NCBI GenBank assembly: GCA_021732665.1
Contig: JAKFUL010000022.1
Span: 1 to 64,000 of the forward strand
Direction of reading: 5' to 3'
From: Acetobacteraceae bacterium
Lineage (GTDB): Bacteria; Pseudomonadota; Alphaproteobacteria; Acetobacterales; Acetobacteraceae
Length of the DNA stretch: 64,000 nucleotides
Made by a program: the position numbers and the translations under genes. This document shows positions 41,005-50,276 of this stretch, in pieces (position 1 is the stretch's first letter; each line of letters starts with the position of its first letter). The notes beneath the pieces are model-generated. The model had not been told where the DNA came from and did no database searches. It saw only the letters and a program-made list of their open reading frames with translations.

Positions 41005-41834
41005 GCTTCCTGCTCCACCGGGTTGCGAAGAATGCCGATGCCGGAGATTTCCACCTCGGCGACATCGCCGGGCTTCATCCACAAGGGCGGCGTGCGGCGC
41101 GCGCCCACGCCGCCGGGGGTGCCGGAGACGATCACATCGCCTGGCAGCAGCGGCATGATGGTGGAAATGTACGCGATCTGCTCGGGCACCGGGGTGATCA
41201 TCAGCGAGGTCAGGCTGTGCTGCACGACCTGGCCATTCAGCCGGGTTTCCAGCGTGAGCGCGGCCGGGTCGGTGATCGATGTCTCCATCCAGGGGCCGAA
41301 GGAGCCGCTGCGATCGAAGGATTTGCCGGCCAGGAATTGCCCGGTGTGGCGCTGCCAGTCGCGGATCGAGCCTTCATTGTAGCAGGCATAGCCCGCGACA
41401 TGGGCCAGCGCCTCGGATGCCGGGATGTGCCGGCCGCCCCGGCCGATGATGACCGCGAGCTCGCCCTCATAATCGTATTTCTCCGAGGCGTGCGGGCGGA
41501 TCAGCGGCTCGCCATGGCCGACCTGGCTTGCCGGGAAGCGCACGAAGAGCGCGGGATGCGGGGTGACGGTGTTGCCCGTCTCCTGCACGTGGTCGTGGTA
41601 GTTCAGGCCGACGCAGATGATCTTGTCGGGGTTGGGGATCACCGGGGCGAAGCGGATGGCGGCATAGGGGAAATCGACGTTGGTCAGCCCCCCGGCCTCG
41701 GCCACGCGGCCGGCTTCGAGCAGGGCACGAAGGCTGGAGATTCCCAGGCGGGCGGTGATGTCGGCCACGCCATCGGCCAGCGCCACGCCGCATGCGGGGG
41801 TGCCATCGGGGCGGATGAAGGAGAGAAGACGCAT
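41001..41834 (-). CDS. Fumarylacetoacetate hydrolase family protein
   Basis: A 277-residue FAH-family enzyme. Motifs are ICVGLNYHDHVQETGN, then LFVRFPASQVGHGEPLIRP and DYEGELAVIIGRGGRHI (metal-binding acidic cluster), TPVPEQIAYIST and GDVIVSGTPGGVG. Members act as isomerases/decarboxylases or hydratases on ring-opened dicarboxylic products. In this operon it should process the extradiol cleavage product. It is preceded by the hydroxylase gene at 12 bases and coupled to the dioxygenase by ATGA. Confidence 0.87.
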   Translation of the reverse strand: MRLLSFIRPDGTPACGVALADGVADITARLGISSLRALLEAGRVAEAGGLTNVDFPYAAIRFAPVIPNPDKIICVGLNYHDHVQETGNTVTPHPALFVRFPASQVGHGEPLIRPHASEKYDYEGELAVIIGRGGRHIPASEALAHVAGYACYNEGSIRDWQRHTGQFLAGKSFDRSGSFGPWMETSITDPAALTLETRLNGQVVQHSLTSLMITPVPEQIAYISTIMPLLPGDVIVSGTPGGVGARRTPPLWMKPGDVAEVEISGIGILRNPVEQEA

Positions 41835-41846
41835 GGGTGTTCCGAT

Positions 41847-43205
41847 TCAGATCAGTGTTGCGAGTTCGTGGGCGGTGCGGGCGAAGGCCACGACCTGGCG
41901 GTCGGGCCGCATCAGCGCCGCCAGCGCCTGATTGGCGGCCAGGAAGGGCTCCAGGGCGGGGTCGCAGACCAGCACCGCGCTGCGATGATCCAGCGCGGTG
42001 GTGTCGGCGAATTCGGCGCGCAGCAGCACGGCGTGGCGCGGGCCGATGCGGTCATCGAGCAGCGTGCCGCAGGCCAGGCGCGGCTGCGGCGCGGGGCGGC
42101 CGAGGGGTGCCACGAAGCCGCCCAGGGCGGGGGCGATGCTTTCCATCCTCACCGGGCCTTCCGGGGCCTCGCCCAGCGCCAGGGCCATGGCGCGGGTGTT
42201 GATCAGCCCGCCCAGGCGCACGGCTGTCTCGATATAGGCCCGCGCATGGGGGGCGCGTTCGGCCTGGTAGGTGTCGAGCAGCGCGGGGTCTGCGCCGCGC
42301 AGCACCTCCACCAGCTTCCAGCCCAGATTGGCCACGTCGCGAATGCCCGCGCACATGCCCTGGCCCATGAAGGGAGGGGTGAGATGGGCGGCGTCCCCGG
42401 CGATGAGCAGCCGGCCCTCGCGCCATTTCCGTGCGACGGCGGAGCGGAAGGTGTAGATGGCGGCGCGTTCCAGCGTCGCGTCCTCGGGCGTGATCCAGCG
42501 CGAGAGCAATGGCCAGGGGTCGGTCGGCGCCTCGCCGGGATGCAGCGTGATCTCCCAGCGCCGGCGGTCGCCCACGCCGCGGACATAGGTGGCGGGGCGG
42601 GCCGGGTCGCAATGCTGGATGGAATGGTCGCCCAGGTCCGGGCGCGGGCGCTTGAGGATGAGGTCGGTGACCAGCCAGCGCTCGTCGAAGCCCAGATCGT
42701 CGAAGCCTTCCCCGATGGCGCCCCGGGTTATGGAGTTGGCGCCGTCGCAGCCCACCACCCAGCGGGCGCGGACCGGGCCCTGCGCGGTCTCCAGCGCGCC
42801 ATCCGGGCTGACGGCGGTGACGGTGGTGCAGGCCCGCACCGATACATTGGGGTAGCGCGCCACGCCGGCCCGCAGCGCATCCTCCAGCGCCGGCTGATGA
42901 AAACGGTAGGAGGCGTTCCAGCCCTGCGGCCCGATGCCGGTGGGGCGCGACCAGTCCAGCAGCAAGGCGCCGTCGCGGTCCAAGAACTTCATGCCCGGCG
43001 AGGTGATGGTCAGCGGCGCGATGGCCCCCGCCAGGCCGATGCCCTGGAAGACGCGCATCACCTCATCATCGAAATGCACCGCGCGCGGCAGGTGATAGGC
43101 CGCCGCCTCGCGCTCCAACACGACAACGTCGAGCCCCGCGGCACCCAGCATATTGGCCAGGGTGGCGCCAACGGGGCCGTAGCCGATGATGGCGACGTCG
43201 TGCAT
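41847..43205 (-). CDS. FAD-dependent phenolic hydroxylase, MhpA-like
   Basis: A 452-residue class A flavoprotein monooxygenase. The FAD motif IIGYGPVGATLANMLG is at about residues 6-21, the DG motif in VVGCDGANSITR, and the GD motif in LLIAGDAAHLTPPFMGQGMCAGIRD. PRAVHFDDEVMRVFQGIG is a signature of MhpA (3-(3-hydroxyphenyl)propionate hydroxylase). It is about 50-100 residues shorter than MhpA, mainly at the C-terminal thioredoxin-like domain. It heads the minus-strand operon and is divergent from the IclR regulator. Confidence 0.85.
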   Translation of the reverse strand: MHDVAIIGYGPVGATLANMLGAAGLDVVVLEREAAAYHLPRAVHFDDEVMRVFQGIGLAGAIAPLTITSPGMKFLDRDGALLLDWSRPTGIGPQGWNASYRFHQPALEDALRAGVARYPNVSVRACTTVTAVSPDGALETAQGPVRARWVVGCDGANSITRGAIGEGFDDLGFDERWLVTDLILKRPRPDLGDHSIQHCDPARPATYVRGVGDRRRWEITLHPGEAPTDPWPLLSRWITPEDATLERAAIYTFRSAVARKWREGRLLIAGDAAHLTPPFMGQGMCAGIRDVANLGWKLVEVLRGADPALLDTYQAERAPHARAYIETAVRLGGLINTRAMALALGEAPEGPVRMESIAPALGGFVAPLGRPAPQPRLACGTLLDDRIGPRHAVLLRAEFADTTALDHRSAVLVCDPALEPFLAANQALAALMRPDRQVVAFARTAHELATLI

Positions 43206-43300
43206 GTTAACTCCCCCGCGCGATGCGAAGCATCGTCGCGACCCGAAGCTTGCGGCAGCGCCGCGGCGGGCGCAAAGCTTTTGGCTGATCTGTTCACCAG

Positions 43301-44062
43301 GTGGACATGGCCCACAAACCCATCCGCGCCGTGGCGCGCGGCCTCGAAATGCTGGAAGCGCTCAACCGGCTCGGCACCGCCACCGCCTTGGCGCTGGCGC
43401 GCGAGACCGGCATTCCCCGCCCCACCATCTATCGCCTGCTGGAGACGATGGTGCTCTCCGGCCATGTCGCCGCCATGGGCGAGCGCTACACGCTGCGGCT
43501 GCGCGTTCGCGCGCTGTCGGATGGTTTCGAGGATGAGGCCTGGATCGCCGAGATCGCCGCCCCCGCGCTGCGCGCCCTGACCGCGCGCATCCGCTGGCCC
43601 TGCGATGTCGGCACGCTGGAAGGCCTGGAGATGGTGATCCGCGAGACCACGCATGGGGTGGCGCCCTTCTCGATCGACCGGGCGATGCTCGGCCGGCGGC
43701 TGCCGATGCTGGAGAGCTCGATGGGCCGGGCCTATCTGGCCTTCGCCCCGGCGGCCGAACGCGCGGCCCTGCTGCGCATGCTCGGCCCGCCTGCGGGTTT
43801 CGCCCGGCGGCTGGGCGAGACGCGGCGCCGCGGCTTTGCCTTGCGGGCGGGTGGCGGGCCCTGGCCGCATACCGGCTCGGTGGCGCTGCCGATCCGGGCG
43901 GCGGGGCGGGTGCTGGGCTGCGTCAACGCGATCTGGATGGCGCGCGCCGTGCCGCCGGAGGAGGGTATCCGGCAATGCCTGGAGCCGCTGCGCGAGACGG
44001 CGGACAGGATTGAAGCCGCCATCGCCTCGGCGCAGGCTGCCGCGCAAAAGGGAGAGACGTGA
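43301..44062 (+). CDS. IclR-family transcriptional regulator
   Basis: A 253-residue IclR protein: N-terminal winged helix (residues 5-65, ALARETGIPRPTIYRLLETMVLSGHV) and effector-binding domain (LESSMGRAYLAFAPAAER, and a C-terminal LPIRAAGRVLGCVNAIW). The start may be the GTG at 43301 or the ATG at 43307. MhpR-like regulators of this family control phenylpropionate genes. The 95-base gap to the hydroxylase (43206-43300) should contain the divergent operator. Its stop overlaps the SDR start. Confidence 0.9.
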   Translation: MDMAHKPIRAVARGLEMLEALNRLGTATALALARETGIPRPTIYRLLETMVLSGHVAAMGERYTLRLRVRALSDGFEDEAWIAEIAAPALRALTARIRWPCDVGTLEGLEMVIRETTHGVAPFSIDRAMLGRRLPMLESSMGRAYLAFAPAAERAALLRMLGPPAGFARRLGETRRRGFALRAGGGPWPHTGSVALPIRAAGRVLGCVNAIWMARAVPPEEGIRQCLEPLRETADRIEAAIASAQAAAQKGET

Positions 44063-44865
44063 TGCTGCGGCTGGATGGAAAAGTGGCGTTCATTTCGGGC
44101 GCCGGCTCAGTGGGGCCGGGCTGGGGCAATGGGCGGGCGACGGCGGTGCTGCTGGCGCGCCAGGGGGCGCGGGTCTTCTGCACCGATTTCTCGCGCGAGG
44201 GGTTGGATGAGACCATGCGGCTGCTCGCCGCCGAGGGGCTTTCGGGCGCCGCCCATATCAGCGACGCCACCGACAGCGCGGCGGTGGCAGAGGCGATGGC
44301 GGAATGCGCGCGCGCCTTCGGCGGGCTGGACCTGCTGGTGAACAATGTCGGCGGCAGCGCGCCTGGCGGGGCCGAGGACATGGCGGAGGAGCTGTTCGAC
44401 CGGCAGTTGCAGCAGAACCTGAAGACGGCGTTTCTGGGCTGCAAGCACGCCATTCCGCTGATGCGTAACAGGGGCGGCGGGGCGATCGTGAACCTGGCCT
44501 CCATCGCGGCACTGCGGGTTTCGGCCGCGCGGCCGCATGTCGGCTACACGGCGTCGAAGATGGCGGTGATCGGCCTGTCGCGTTCGGTCGCCATCCGCCA
44601 TGCGAAGGAGAAAATCCGCTGCAACACGGTGATCCCCGGCCTGATGCACACGCCGCTGGTGGAACACCGCCTGGTGCCGCAGCTCGGCGCCAATGACGCC
44701 GCCGAGTTGATCGCCAAACGCCACGCCATGGTGCCGATGGGACATATGGGCGATGGCTGGGATGTGGCGCATGCGGCGCTGTTTCTGTTGAGCGACGAGG
44801 CGCGGTTCATCACGGCGACGGAGATTTTGGTGGATGGCGGGGCGGCGGCGGCAGGCGGAACGTAG
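44059..44865 (+). CDS. Short-chain dehydrogenase/reductase
   Basis: A 268-residue classical SDR. Glycine motif SGAGSVGPGWGNGRA (11-25, unusually long), NNVGGSAPG, catalytic Ser (NLASIAALRVS) and YTASK (Tyr-x-x-x-Lys), and a C-terminal ITATEILVDGG. The start is the GTG at 44059 (GTGATG), overlapping the IclR stop. It probably oxidises or reduces an alcohol or dihydrodiol in the same catabolic pathway. The 38 bases after it lead to the BrnT/BrnA module. Confidence 0.87.
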   Translation: MMLRLDGKVAFISGAGSVGPGWGNGRATAVLLARQGARVFCTDFSREGLDETMRLLAAEGLSGAAHISDATDSAAVAEAMAECARAFGGLDLLVNNVGGSAPGGAEDMAEELFDRQLQQNLKTAFLGCKHAIPLMRNRGGGAIVNLASIAALRVSAARPHVGYTASKMAVIGLSRSVAIRHAKEKIRCNTVIPGLMHTPLVEHRLVPQLGANDAAELIAKRHAMVPMGHMGDGWDVAHAALFLLSDEARFITATEILVDGGAAAAGGT

Positions 44866-44884
44866 AGGTTGCCAGGCACAAGAG

Positions 44885-44896
44885 TTGTAGCTACAA
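44885..44896. promoter_or_regulatory. Palindromic operator candidate for brnTA
   Basis: TTGTAGCTACAA is a perfect 12-base palindrome that ends seven bases before the GTG start of brnT. BrnT-BrnA operons are known to be autoregulated through a short inverted repeat. The element is the only such palindrome near the promoter and is AT-rich compared with its surroundings. Confidence 0.55.
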
Positions 44897-44903
44897 AATT
44901 GTT

Positions 44904-45206
44904 GTGACGACGACCTGGATTTGGGATGCCGGGAAGGCTGCGGCCAATGCGCAGAAGCACGGCATCAGCTTTGAGCTTGCTGCTCGCGTCTTTGACGACC
45001 CATTCGCGGTCAGCGCACCGGATCCACACCCGGACCAGGACCGCTGGCGCATCATCGGATGCCCGGAACCGACGCGCCCGCTGCTGCTGATCGTGATCCC
45101 TACCGAGGCGATCTTCGACCCCGTCGGCGGCGGGGAAGTCGGCCGAATCATCTCTGCCCGCCGGGCGACACTTGCTGAAAGGAAGCTCTATGCCTCGCAA
45201 GACTGA
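44904..45206 (+). CDS. brnT: BrnT family toxin
   Basis: A 100-residue BrnT toxin, a RelE-fold ribonuclease that cleaves RNA. Typical sequence is WIWDAGKAAANAQKHGISFELAARVFDDPF, and a C-terminal IISARRATLAERKLYA. The GTG start at 44904 is the only one that includes the WIWD core. It overlaps brnA by 17 bases. It is a type II toxin-antitoxin module with the following gene, inserted between the catabolic cluster and hppA. Confidence 0.88.
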   Translation: MTTTWIWDAGKAAANAQKHGISFELAARVFDDPFAVSAPDPHPDQDRWRIIGCPEPTRPLLLIVIPTEAIFDPVGGGEVGRIISARRATLAERKLYASQD

Positions 45207-45462
45207 ACCCCGCCTGCCGCCACATTTGTTGGAAGAGGTCGACCGAATTCTCGCCATGACCTGCGAGATCGACACCAGCGACATCCCCGAGGTCGCGGAC
45301 TGGTCAAAGGCCGAACGCGGCAAGTTCTATCGTCCGATCAAGCGCCAAGTCACGCTGCGTCTGGATTCTGATATTCTCGAACACTTCGCCCGTGGCGGCC
45401 GCGGCTATCAGACCCGCATCAACGCCGCACTTCGCAAGGTCGTCAGCGCCGGCGGGAAGTGA
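45190..45462 (+). CDS. brnA: BrnA family antitoxin
   Basis: A 90-residue BrnA antitoxin. The start at 45190 (MPRKTEPRLPPHLLEEVDRIL) is favoured over the frame opening at 45172, because GAAAGGAAGC lies just before it. Further features are DTSDIPEVADWSKAERGKFY and a C-terminal ribbon-helix-helix (QVTLRLDSDILEHFARGGRGYQTRINAALRKVV). The dimer neutralises BrnT and represses the operon. Its TGA is followed at once by a hairpin. Confidence 0.87.
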   Translation: MPRKTEPRLPPHLLEEVDRILAMTCEIDTSDIPEVADWSKAERGKFYRPIKRQVTLRLDSDILEHFARGGRGYQTRINAALRKVVSAGGK

Positions 45463-45482
45463 GGGGCGGCCCGCGCCGCCCC
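45463..45482. terminator. Bidirectional terminator between brnA and hppA
   Basis: GGGGCGGC (45463-45470) and GCCGCCCC (45475-45482) form an eight-base GC stem with a CCGC loop. It lies directly between the convergent stops of brnA and hppA. The C-run after it reads as G on the other strand, so no U-tract is present, but the position fits a bidirectional terminator. Confidence 0.55.
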
Positions 45483-45490
45483 CCCGGCCC

Positions 45491-47608
45491 TCAATGCGCC
45501 AACATCGCCAGCAACAACAGCGCCACGATGTTGGTGATCTTGATCATCGGATTCACCGCCGGCCCGGACGTATCCTTGTACGGGTCACCCACCGTGTCGC
45601 CCGTCACCGCGGCCTTGTGGGCTTCGCTGCCCTTGCCGCCGTAATGGCCTTCCTCGATGTATTTCTTCGCATTGTCCCAGGCCCCGCCGCCCGTGGTCAT
45701 GGACACGGCGACGAAGAAGCCGGTCACGATCACGCCCAGCAGCATGGCGCCCAGGGCCGAGAAGGCCGCTGATTTGCCCGCGATGGCATAGATCACGAAG
45801 TAGCAGATGATGGGCGACAGCACCGGCAGCAGCGAGGGGATGATCATCTCCTTGATCGCCGCCTTGGTCAGCATGTCCACCGCGCGGCCGTAATCCGGCT
45901 TCTCGGTGCCCAGCATGATACCGGGCTTTTCGCGGAACTGGCGGCGGACTTCCTCCACCACCGCCTGCGCCGCGCGGCCCACCGCGGTCATGCTCATGCC
46001 GCCGAACAGATAGGGCAGCATGCCGCCGAACAGCAGGCCGACCACGACATAGGGGTTGGCCAGGCTGAAATCGATCGCCGACATGCCCGCGAAATACGGG
46101 AATTGCGCGGCGTTGGTGATGAAGTAGTTGAGGTCCTGCGTATAGGCGGCGAACAGCACCACGGCACCGAGTGCGGCCGAGCCGATGGCATAGCCCTTGG
46201 TCACCGCCTTGGTGGTGTTGCCCACCGCGTCCAGCGCGTCGGTCGTGACGCGGATTTCCGGCGGCAGGCCGGCCATCTCGGCGATGCCGCCGGCATTGTC
46301 CGTCACCGGGCCGAAGGCATCGAGAGCCACGATCATCCCCGCCAGCGCCAGCATGGTGGTGGTGGCGATGGCCACGCCGTAGAGGCCCGCCAGCGAATAG
46401 GTCACGATGATGCCGAAAATGATGATCAGCGCCGGAATGGCCGTGCTTTCCATCGAAACGGCCAGGCCGCGGATCACATTGGTGCCATGGCCGGTCTGCG
46501 AGGCCTCGGCGATGCTCTTGACCGGGCGGAACTGCGTGCCGGTGTAGTATTCGGTGATCATCACGATCCCCGCCGTCACCGCCAGCCCGGCGGCACCGCA
46601 GAGGAACAGGCTGAAGGCGCCGAATGTGGCCCCCGCCGCCGTCACGGTGCCGAAGCCGAAGGTGATGAAGCTGAGCGGCAGCAGCACCGCCAAGGATAAA
46701 GCACCGGTTACAATCAAACCGCGATACATCGCGTGCATGATGTTGTTGCTGGCCGGCAGCTTCACGAAATAGGTGCCGACGATGGAGGTGACGATGCACA
46801 CCGCGCCGATCAGCAGCGGGAACAGCATGGCGCCGGTCCGCCCCACATCGGGGAAGATGATGGCCGCCAGCACCATGGTGGCCACGATGGTCACCGCATA
46901 GGTCTCGAACAAATCGGCCGCCATGCCGGCGCAGTCGCCCACATTGTCGCCCACGTTGTCGGCGATGGTGGCGGGGTTGCGGGGGTCATCCTCGGGGATG
47001 CCGGCTTCCACCTTGCCCACCATGTCACCGCCCACATCGGCGCCCTTGGTGAAGATGCCGCCGCCCAGGCGGGCGAAGATCGAGATCAGCGAGGCGCCGA
47101 AGCCCAGCGCCACCAGGCTGTCGATCACCGTGCGGGAATTGATGGCGAAGCCGCCCAGGATCACCAGAACGAAGAAATAGACGGCCACGCCCAGCAGCGC
47201 GAGGCCGGCCACCAGCATGCCGGTGATGGCGCCGGACTTGAAGGCAAGGTCCAGCCCCGCCGCCAGCCCATGGGTCGAGGCCTCGGCCGTGCGCACATTC
47301 GCCCGCACGCTCACATTCATGCCGATGAAGCCCGCCAGCCCCGACAGCACGGCGCCGATCAGGAAGCCCACCGCAACCGCCGTGCCGAGGAAGAACAGGA
47401 TGGCCACGAACAGCACCACCCCCACCGCCGAGATGGTGATGTATTGCCGCTTGAGATAGGCCGAGGCGCCTTCCTGGATCGCCTGGGCGATCTCCTGCAT
47501 GCGGGCATTGCCCGCCGGTCTGGCCAAGATGTCCTTGGTGGTGATCCAGCCATAGGCGAGCGACGTCGCCCCCAGCAGGATCACCAGCAGCAGAGTCACT
47601 GTGATCAC
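45491..47608 (-). CDS. hppA: Membrane-bound proton-translocating pyrophosphatase
   Basis: A 705-residue H+-PPase that couples pyrophosphate hydrolysis to proton export. The GTG at 47608 follows GGGAGAG and starts [20 protein letters not shown]. The frame extends 369 codons further upstream, but only as a shadow of the ligase. Catalytic motifs are [20 protein letters not shown] and [20 protein letters not shown]. The sequence [12 protein letters not shown] has Lys at the position that separates K+-independent enzymes from K+-dependent ones. There are about 16 membrane segments. It makes use of pyrophosphate from biosynthesis. Confidence 0.94.
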   Translation of the reverse strand: MITVTLLLVILLGATSLAYGWITTKDILARPAGNARMQEIAQAIQEGASAYLKRQYITISAVGVVLFVAILFFLGTAVAVGFLIGAVLSGLAGFIGMNVSVRANVRTAEASTHGLAAGLDLAFKSGAITGMLVAGLALLGVAVYFFVLVILGGFAINSRTVIDSLVALGFGASLISIFARLGGGIFTKGADVGGDMVGKVEAGIPEDDPRNPATIADNVGDNVGDCAGMAADLFETYAVTIVATMVLAAIIFPDVGRTGAMLFPLLIGAVCIVTSIVGTYFVKLPASNNIMHAMYRGLIVTGALSLAVLLPLSFITFGFGTVTAAGATFGAFSLFLCGAAGLAVTAGIVMITEYYTGTQFRPVKSIAEASQTGHGTNVIRGLAVSMESTAIPALIIIFGIIVTYSLAGLYGVAIATTTMLALAGMIVALDAFGPVTDNAGGIAEMAGLPPEIRVTTDALDAVGNTTKAVTKGYAIGSAALGAVVLFAAYTQDLNYFITNAAQFPYFAGMSAIDFSLANPYVVVGLLFGGMLPYLFGGMSMTAVGRAAQAVVEEVRRQFREKPGIMLGTEKPDYGRAVDMLTKAAIKEMIIPSLLPVLSPIICYFVIYAIAGKSAAFSALGAMLLGVIVTGFFVAVSMTTGGGAWDNAKKYIEEGHYGGKGSEAHKAAVTGDTVGDPYKDTSGPAVNPMIKITNIVALLLLAMLAH

Positions 47609-47683
47609 TAAAGCTCTCCCTTCCGTTCTTGTGTCGGCCAGGTCGGTGCCTGGCCGCGCGGACCCGTGAAGTAAGGCAGAGCT

Positions 47684-48934
47684 TTGGCGGCTTCGCAACC
47701 AAGGGACGGCTGGACGGCGCGGCGCCCCCGTGTCACGCCGCGCTGTGTGATACGATTTCGTGACCCCAGCCTGGCCCTGGCGCTGTTCCTGCTCGTGGCG
47801 CCCGCGGCGGCCGTGCTGCAATTCCGTGCCCTGGCGCCGCTGGCACTGGTGGCGATGGCCGGCGCGGTCTTGATGGGTGGTATGGCGCCGGCCCGCCGCC
47901 CGCCCCTGGCGGTGTGGCTCGCGCTCGCGCTCATGGCCTTGGGTGCCACCTCCGCGCTGTGGAGCGTGGACCCGGGGCGCAGCGTGTTCGAGGGTATCAG
48001 GATGTTCGCCCTGGTGCTGCTGGCGGGCGCCGCGGCGCAGGCGCTGGAACGTGGCTCCCCTGCCCGGCTTTCGCCCTGTCTGCTGGCGGGCATCCTGGCC
48101 GGGGCGGTGCTGACGGTGGGCGACCAGCAATCGGGCCAGGCGCTGCGTGCCCTGGTGCGCGGCTTGCGGGAATGGGATGTGACGCTCAGCTTCGGCCTCA
48201 AGCCCGCCGCCACGGTCCTGGCGCTGCTGTTGCCCCTGGCGCTGGCGCTGCCTGTGCCCAGGCTTTGGCGGGCGGGCGTGCTGCTGGGGGTGCTGGCCGC
48301 GGTGTTCGGCATGCCGGCGCAGGCGGCCAAGATCGGCGTCGTGGCGGGGCTTGCCGGCTTCGTGCTGGCGCGGCTCGCCGGCGCCTGGGCCGGGCGGGCC
48401 ATCGCGGTGGGCGCGGCGCTCCTGCTGCTGCTGACGCCGTTGCTGCTGGGCCTGGTGCTGGCGCGGGGGCCGGATGTCTCGGCCATGCAGGGCAGTGCCG
48501 CCCATCGCGTGCTGATCTGGGATTTCTCCATCGCCCGCATCGTCGAACGCCCCCTGCTGGGCTGGGGGATGGAGGCGGCGCGCGCCGTCCCGGGCGGGCG
48601 TGAGCAGATACCCATCGAGCAGCTCCAGCGCTTTGGCCTCGAGCAGCAGCGCGACTGGTTCGCCACGGTGCGGGCACAGCGCCTGCCGCTGCACACCCAC
48701 AACGCGGCGCTGCAATTGTGGCTGGAACTCGGGCTGGTCGGCGCTGGCCTCGGTGCCGCCCTGGTGCTTGCGCTGGGCTGGCGGGCCACCAGCCCGGGCA
48801 CCGCCGGGCTGTTCGCCGCGGCGGTGGCCATAGGCTCGCTGAGCTATGGCATCTGGCAGGGCTGGTGGTTGTGCCTGCTGGCTATGCTGGCACTGGCGGC
48901 ACGGCAGCTGTCGCGGGAACCCCCGCCTCGATAA
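47684..48934 (+). CDS. O-antigen ligase / Wzy-like membrane protein
   Basis: A 416-residue polytopic protein with 10-12 hydrophobic segments. The signature is [20 protein letters not shown], in which the His-Asn pair is typical of the Wzy_C/WaaL domain, preceded by [22 protein letters not shown]. The start is uncertain: TTG at 47684 has AAGGCAG seven bases before it, and GTG at 47747 gives a shorter N-terminus. It would ligate or polymerise polysaccharide at the periplasmic face. The final 53 bases overlap the convergent UbiB-like gene. Confidence 0.8.
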   Translation: MAASQPRDGWTARRPRVTPRCVIRFRDPSLALALFLLVAPAAAVLQFRALAPLALVAMAGAVLMGGMAPARRPPLAVWLALALMALGATSALWSVDPGRSVFEGIRMFALVLLAGAAAQALERGSPARLSPCLLAGILAGAVLTVGDQQSGQALRALVRGLREWDVTLSFGLKPAATVLALLLPLALALPVPRLWRAGVLLGVLAAVFGMPAQAAKIGVVAGLAGFVLARLAGAWAGRAIAVGAALLLLLTPLLLGLVLARGPDVSAMQGSAAHRVLIWDFSIARIVERPLLGWGMEAARAVPGGREQIPIEQLQRFGLEQQRDWFATVRAQRLPLHTHNAALQLWLELGLVGAGLGAALVLALGWRATSPGTAGLFAAAVAIGSLSYGIWQGWWLCLLAMLALAARQLSREPPPR

Positions 48935-50276
48935 GCGCCGCCGCCTGGCGCTCGGCCAGTTTTTCCTCGGAGAAATCGGCGATCAGCTCATTGAACATGC
49001 GGTGCCAGTTCTGCTCGGCGCGCAGGCGCGAGAAGGCCGAGCCCAAGCCGATCGCCGCGCGGTCCATCAGCGGGAATTCGCGCGGGATGCGCACGGATTT
49101 GCCGGTGCGCGCCGATTCCGCGCGCAGCCCCTTGTGCACGCTCTCGGCCACGCGGCGGCCGAGCTGCAGGTCGTCCAGATTCTGGATTGGCCTGACACGG
49201 TCCTCGATCAGCGGCTCGTAGAGGAATTCCGCCCAGCGCTTCAGGTGCCCCATCATTTCCTTGGAGAGGTCACGGAACCCCCATTCCTCGAAGGCGTGGC
49301 GGGCCTTTTCCTCGTCATGGTCGCGCACCGCCTCGAACAGCCGGATCACGCCGGCGATGAAATGCGGCGCGAAGACGCGGATGGTGCCGAAATCCAGCAG
49401 GTTGATGCCGCCGGCATCCTCGCCCTCCGGCTTGCGCACCAGGTAATTGCCCAGATGCGGGTCGCCATGGATCACGCCGTAATTGTACAGCGGCTTGTAA
49501 TAGGCCTGGAACAGACCGGCGGCGTAGATGTTGCGCTCCTCCATCGGCGGGTCTTCTTCCAGACGCCGCATCAAGGGCCGGCCGGGCAGCCAGGTCATGG
49601 TGAGAAGGCGCCTGGTGGTCAGCTCCATCACCGGCACGGGCACCTGCACCAACTTGTCGCCGGCCAACATGATGCCGTAGAGCCGCTGCTGCGCGGCCTC
49701 CCTCGTATAGTCCAGCTCCTCGCGCAGCCGGTCGCGCAGCTCCTCGAAAACGTCTCCGTTTTCCAGCGTGCGGTCCATGCGCTGGTACAGGCTCATGCCG
49801 ATCTTCAGCTGCTTCAGGTCGGCCTCCACCACCGAGGGCATGTCGGGGTATTGCAGCTTGCAGGCCACCTCCGTGCCGTCATGCAGCGTGCCGCGATGGA
49901 CCTGGCCGAGCGAGGCCGCGGCGCAGGCCTCCTGGCCGAACTCCTTGAAGCGCGACTGCCATTGCGGGCCCAGCTCCGCCGTCATCCGGCGCTTGACGAA
50001 GGCCCAGCCCATGGGCGGCGCGTTGGATTGCAGGGTGGCGAGTTCGGCCGCGTATTCCTCCGGCAGCGCGTCGGGCACGGTGGAGAGGAACTGCGCCACC
50101 TTCATCATCGGCCCTTTCAGCCCGCCGAGGATGGCCTTGAGGTCATTGGCATGGGCCGATTTGTCGGTCTTGATGCCGAGATAGCGCTCGCCCGCCACGC
50201 GCGCCGCGATGCCGCCCACGGCGCCCGAGGTGCGGGCCATGCGGCGGATTTCGCCGAAGAGAGTGTTTTCAGCCAC
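48882..50276 (-). CDS. ABC1/AarF/UbiB-family atypical kinase
   Basis: A 464-residue protein of the ABC1 kinase-like family. The N-terminal KxGQ-type motif reads [21 protein letters not shown] here (Ala replaces Gly). The P-loop analogue is [12 protein letters not shown], then [18 protein letters not shown], the catalytic loop [13 protein letters not shown] and the metal DFG-like [10 protein letters not shown]. UbiB proteins support ubiquinone synthesis or lipid handling, with weak ATPase rather than protein-kinase activity. The ATG overlaps the stop of the oligoendopeptidase by eight bases. Confidence 0.85.
   Translation of the reverse strand: MAENTLFGEIRRMARTSGAVGGIAARVAGERYLGIKTDKSAHANDLKAILGGLKGPMMKVAQFLSTVPDALPEEYAAELATLQSNAPPMGWAFVKRRMTAELGPQWQSRFKEFGQEACAAASLGQVHRGTLHDGTEVACKLQYPDMPSVVEADLKQLKIGMSLYQRMDRTLENGDVFEELRDRLREELDYTREAAQQRLYGIMLAGDKLVQVPVPVMELTTRRLLTMTWLPGRPLMRRLEEDPPMEERNIYAAGLFQAYYKPLYNYGVIHGDPHLGNYLVRKPEGEDAGGINLLDFGTIRVFAPHFIAGVIRLFEAVRDHDEEKARHAFEEWGFRDLSKEMMGHLKRWAEFLYEPLIEDRVRPIQNLDDLQLGRRVAESVHKGLRAESARTGKSVRIPREFPLMDRAAIGLGSAFSRLRAEQNWHRMFNELIADFSEEKLAERQAAALIEAGVPATAAVPPVPA

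Noticed and set aside
45491-48715. 1074-residue continuous frame on the minus strand
   Set aside because: The first 369 codons are a composition shadow of the O-antigen ligase on the plus strand. Only the part from the GTG at 47608 matches H+-pyrophosphatase.
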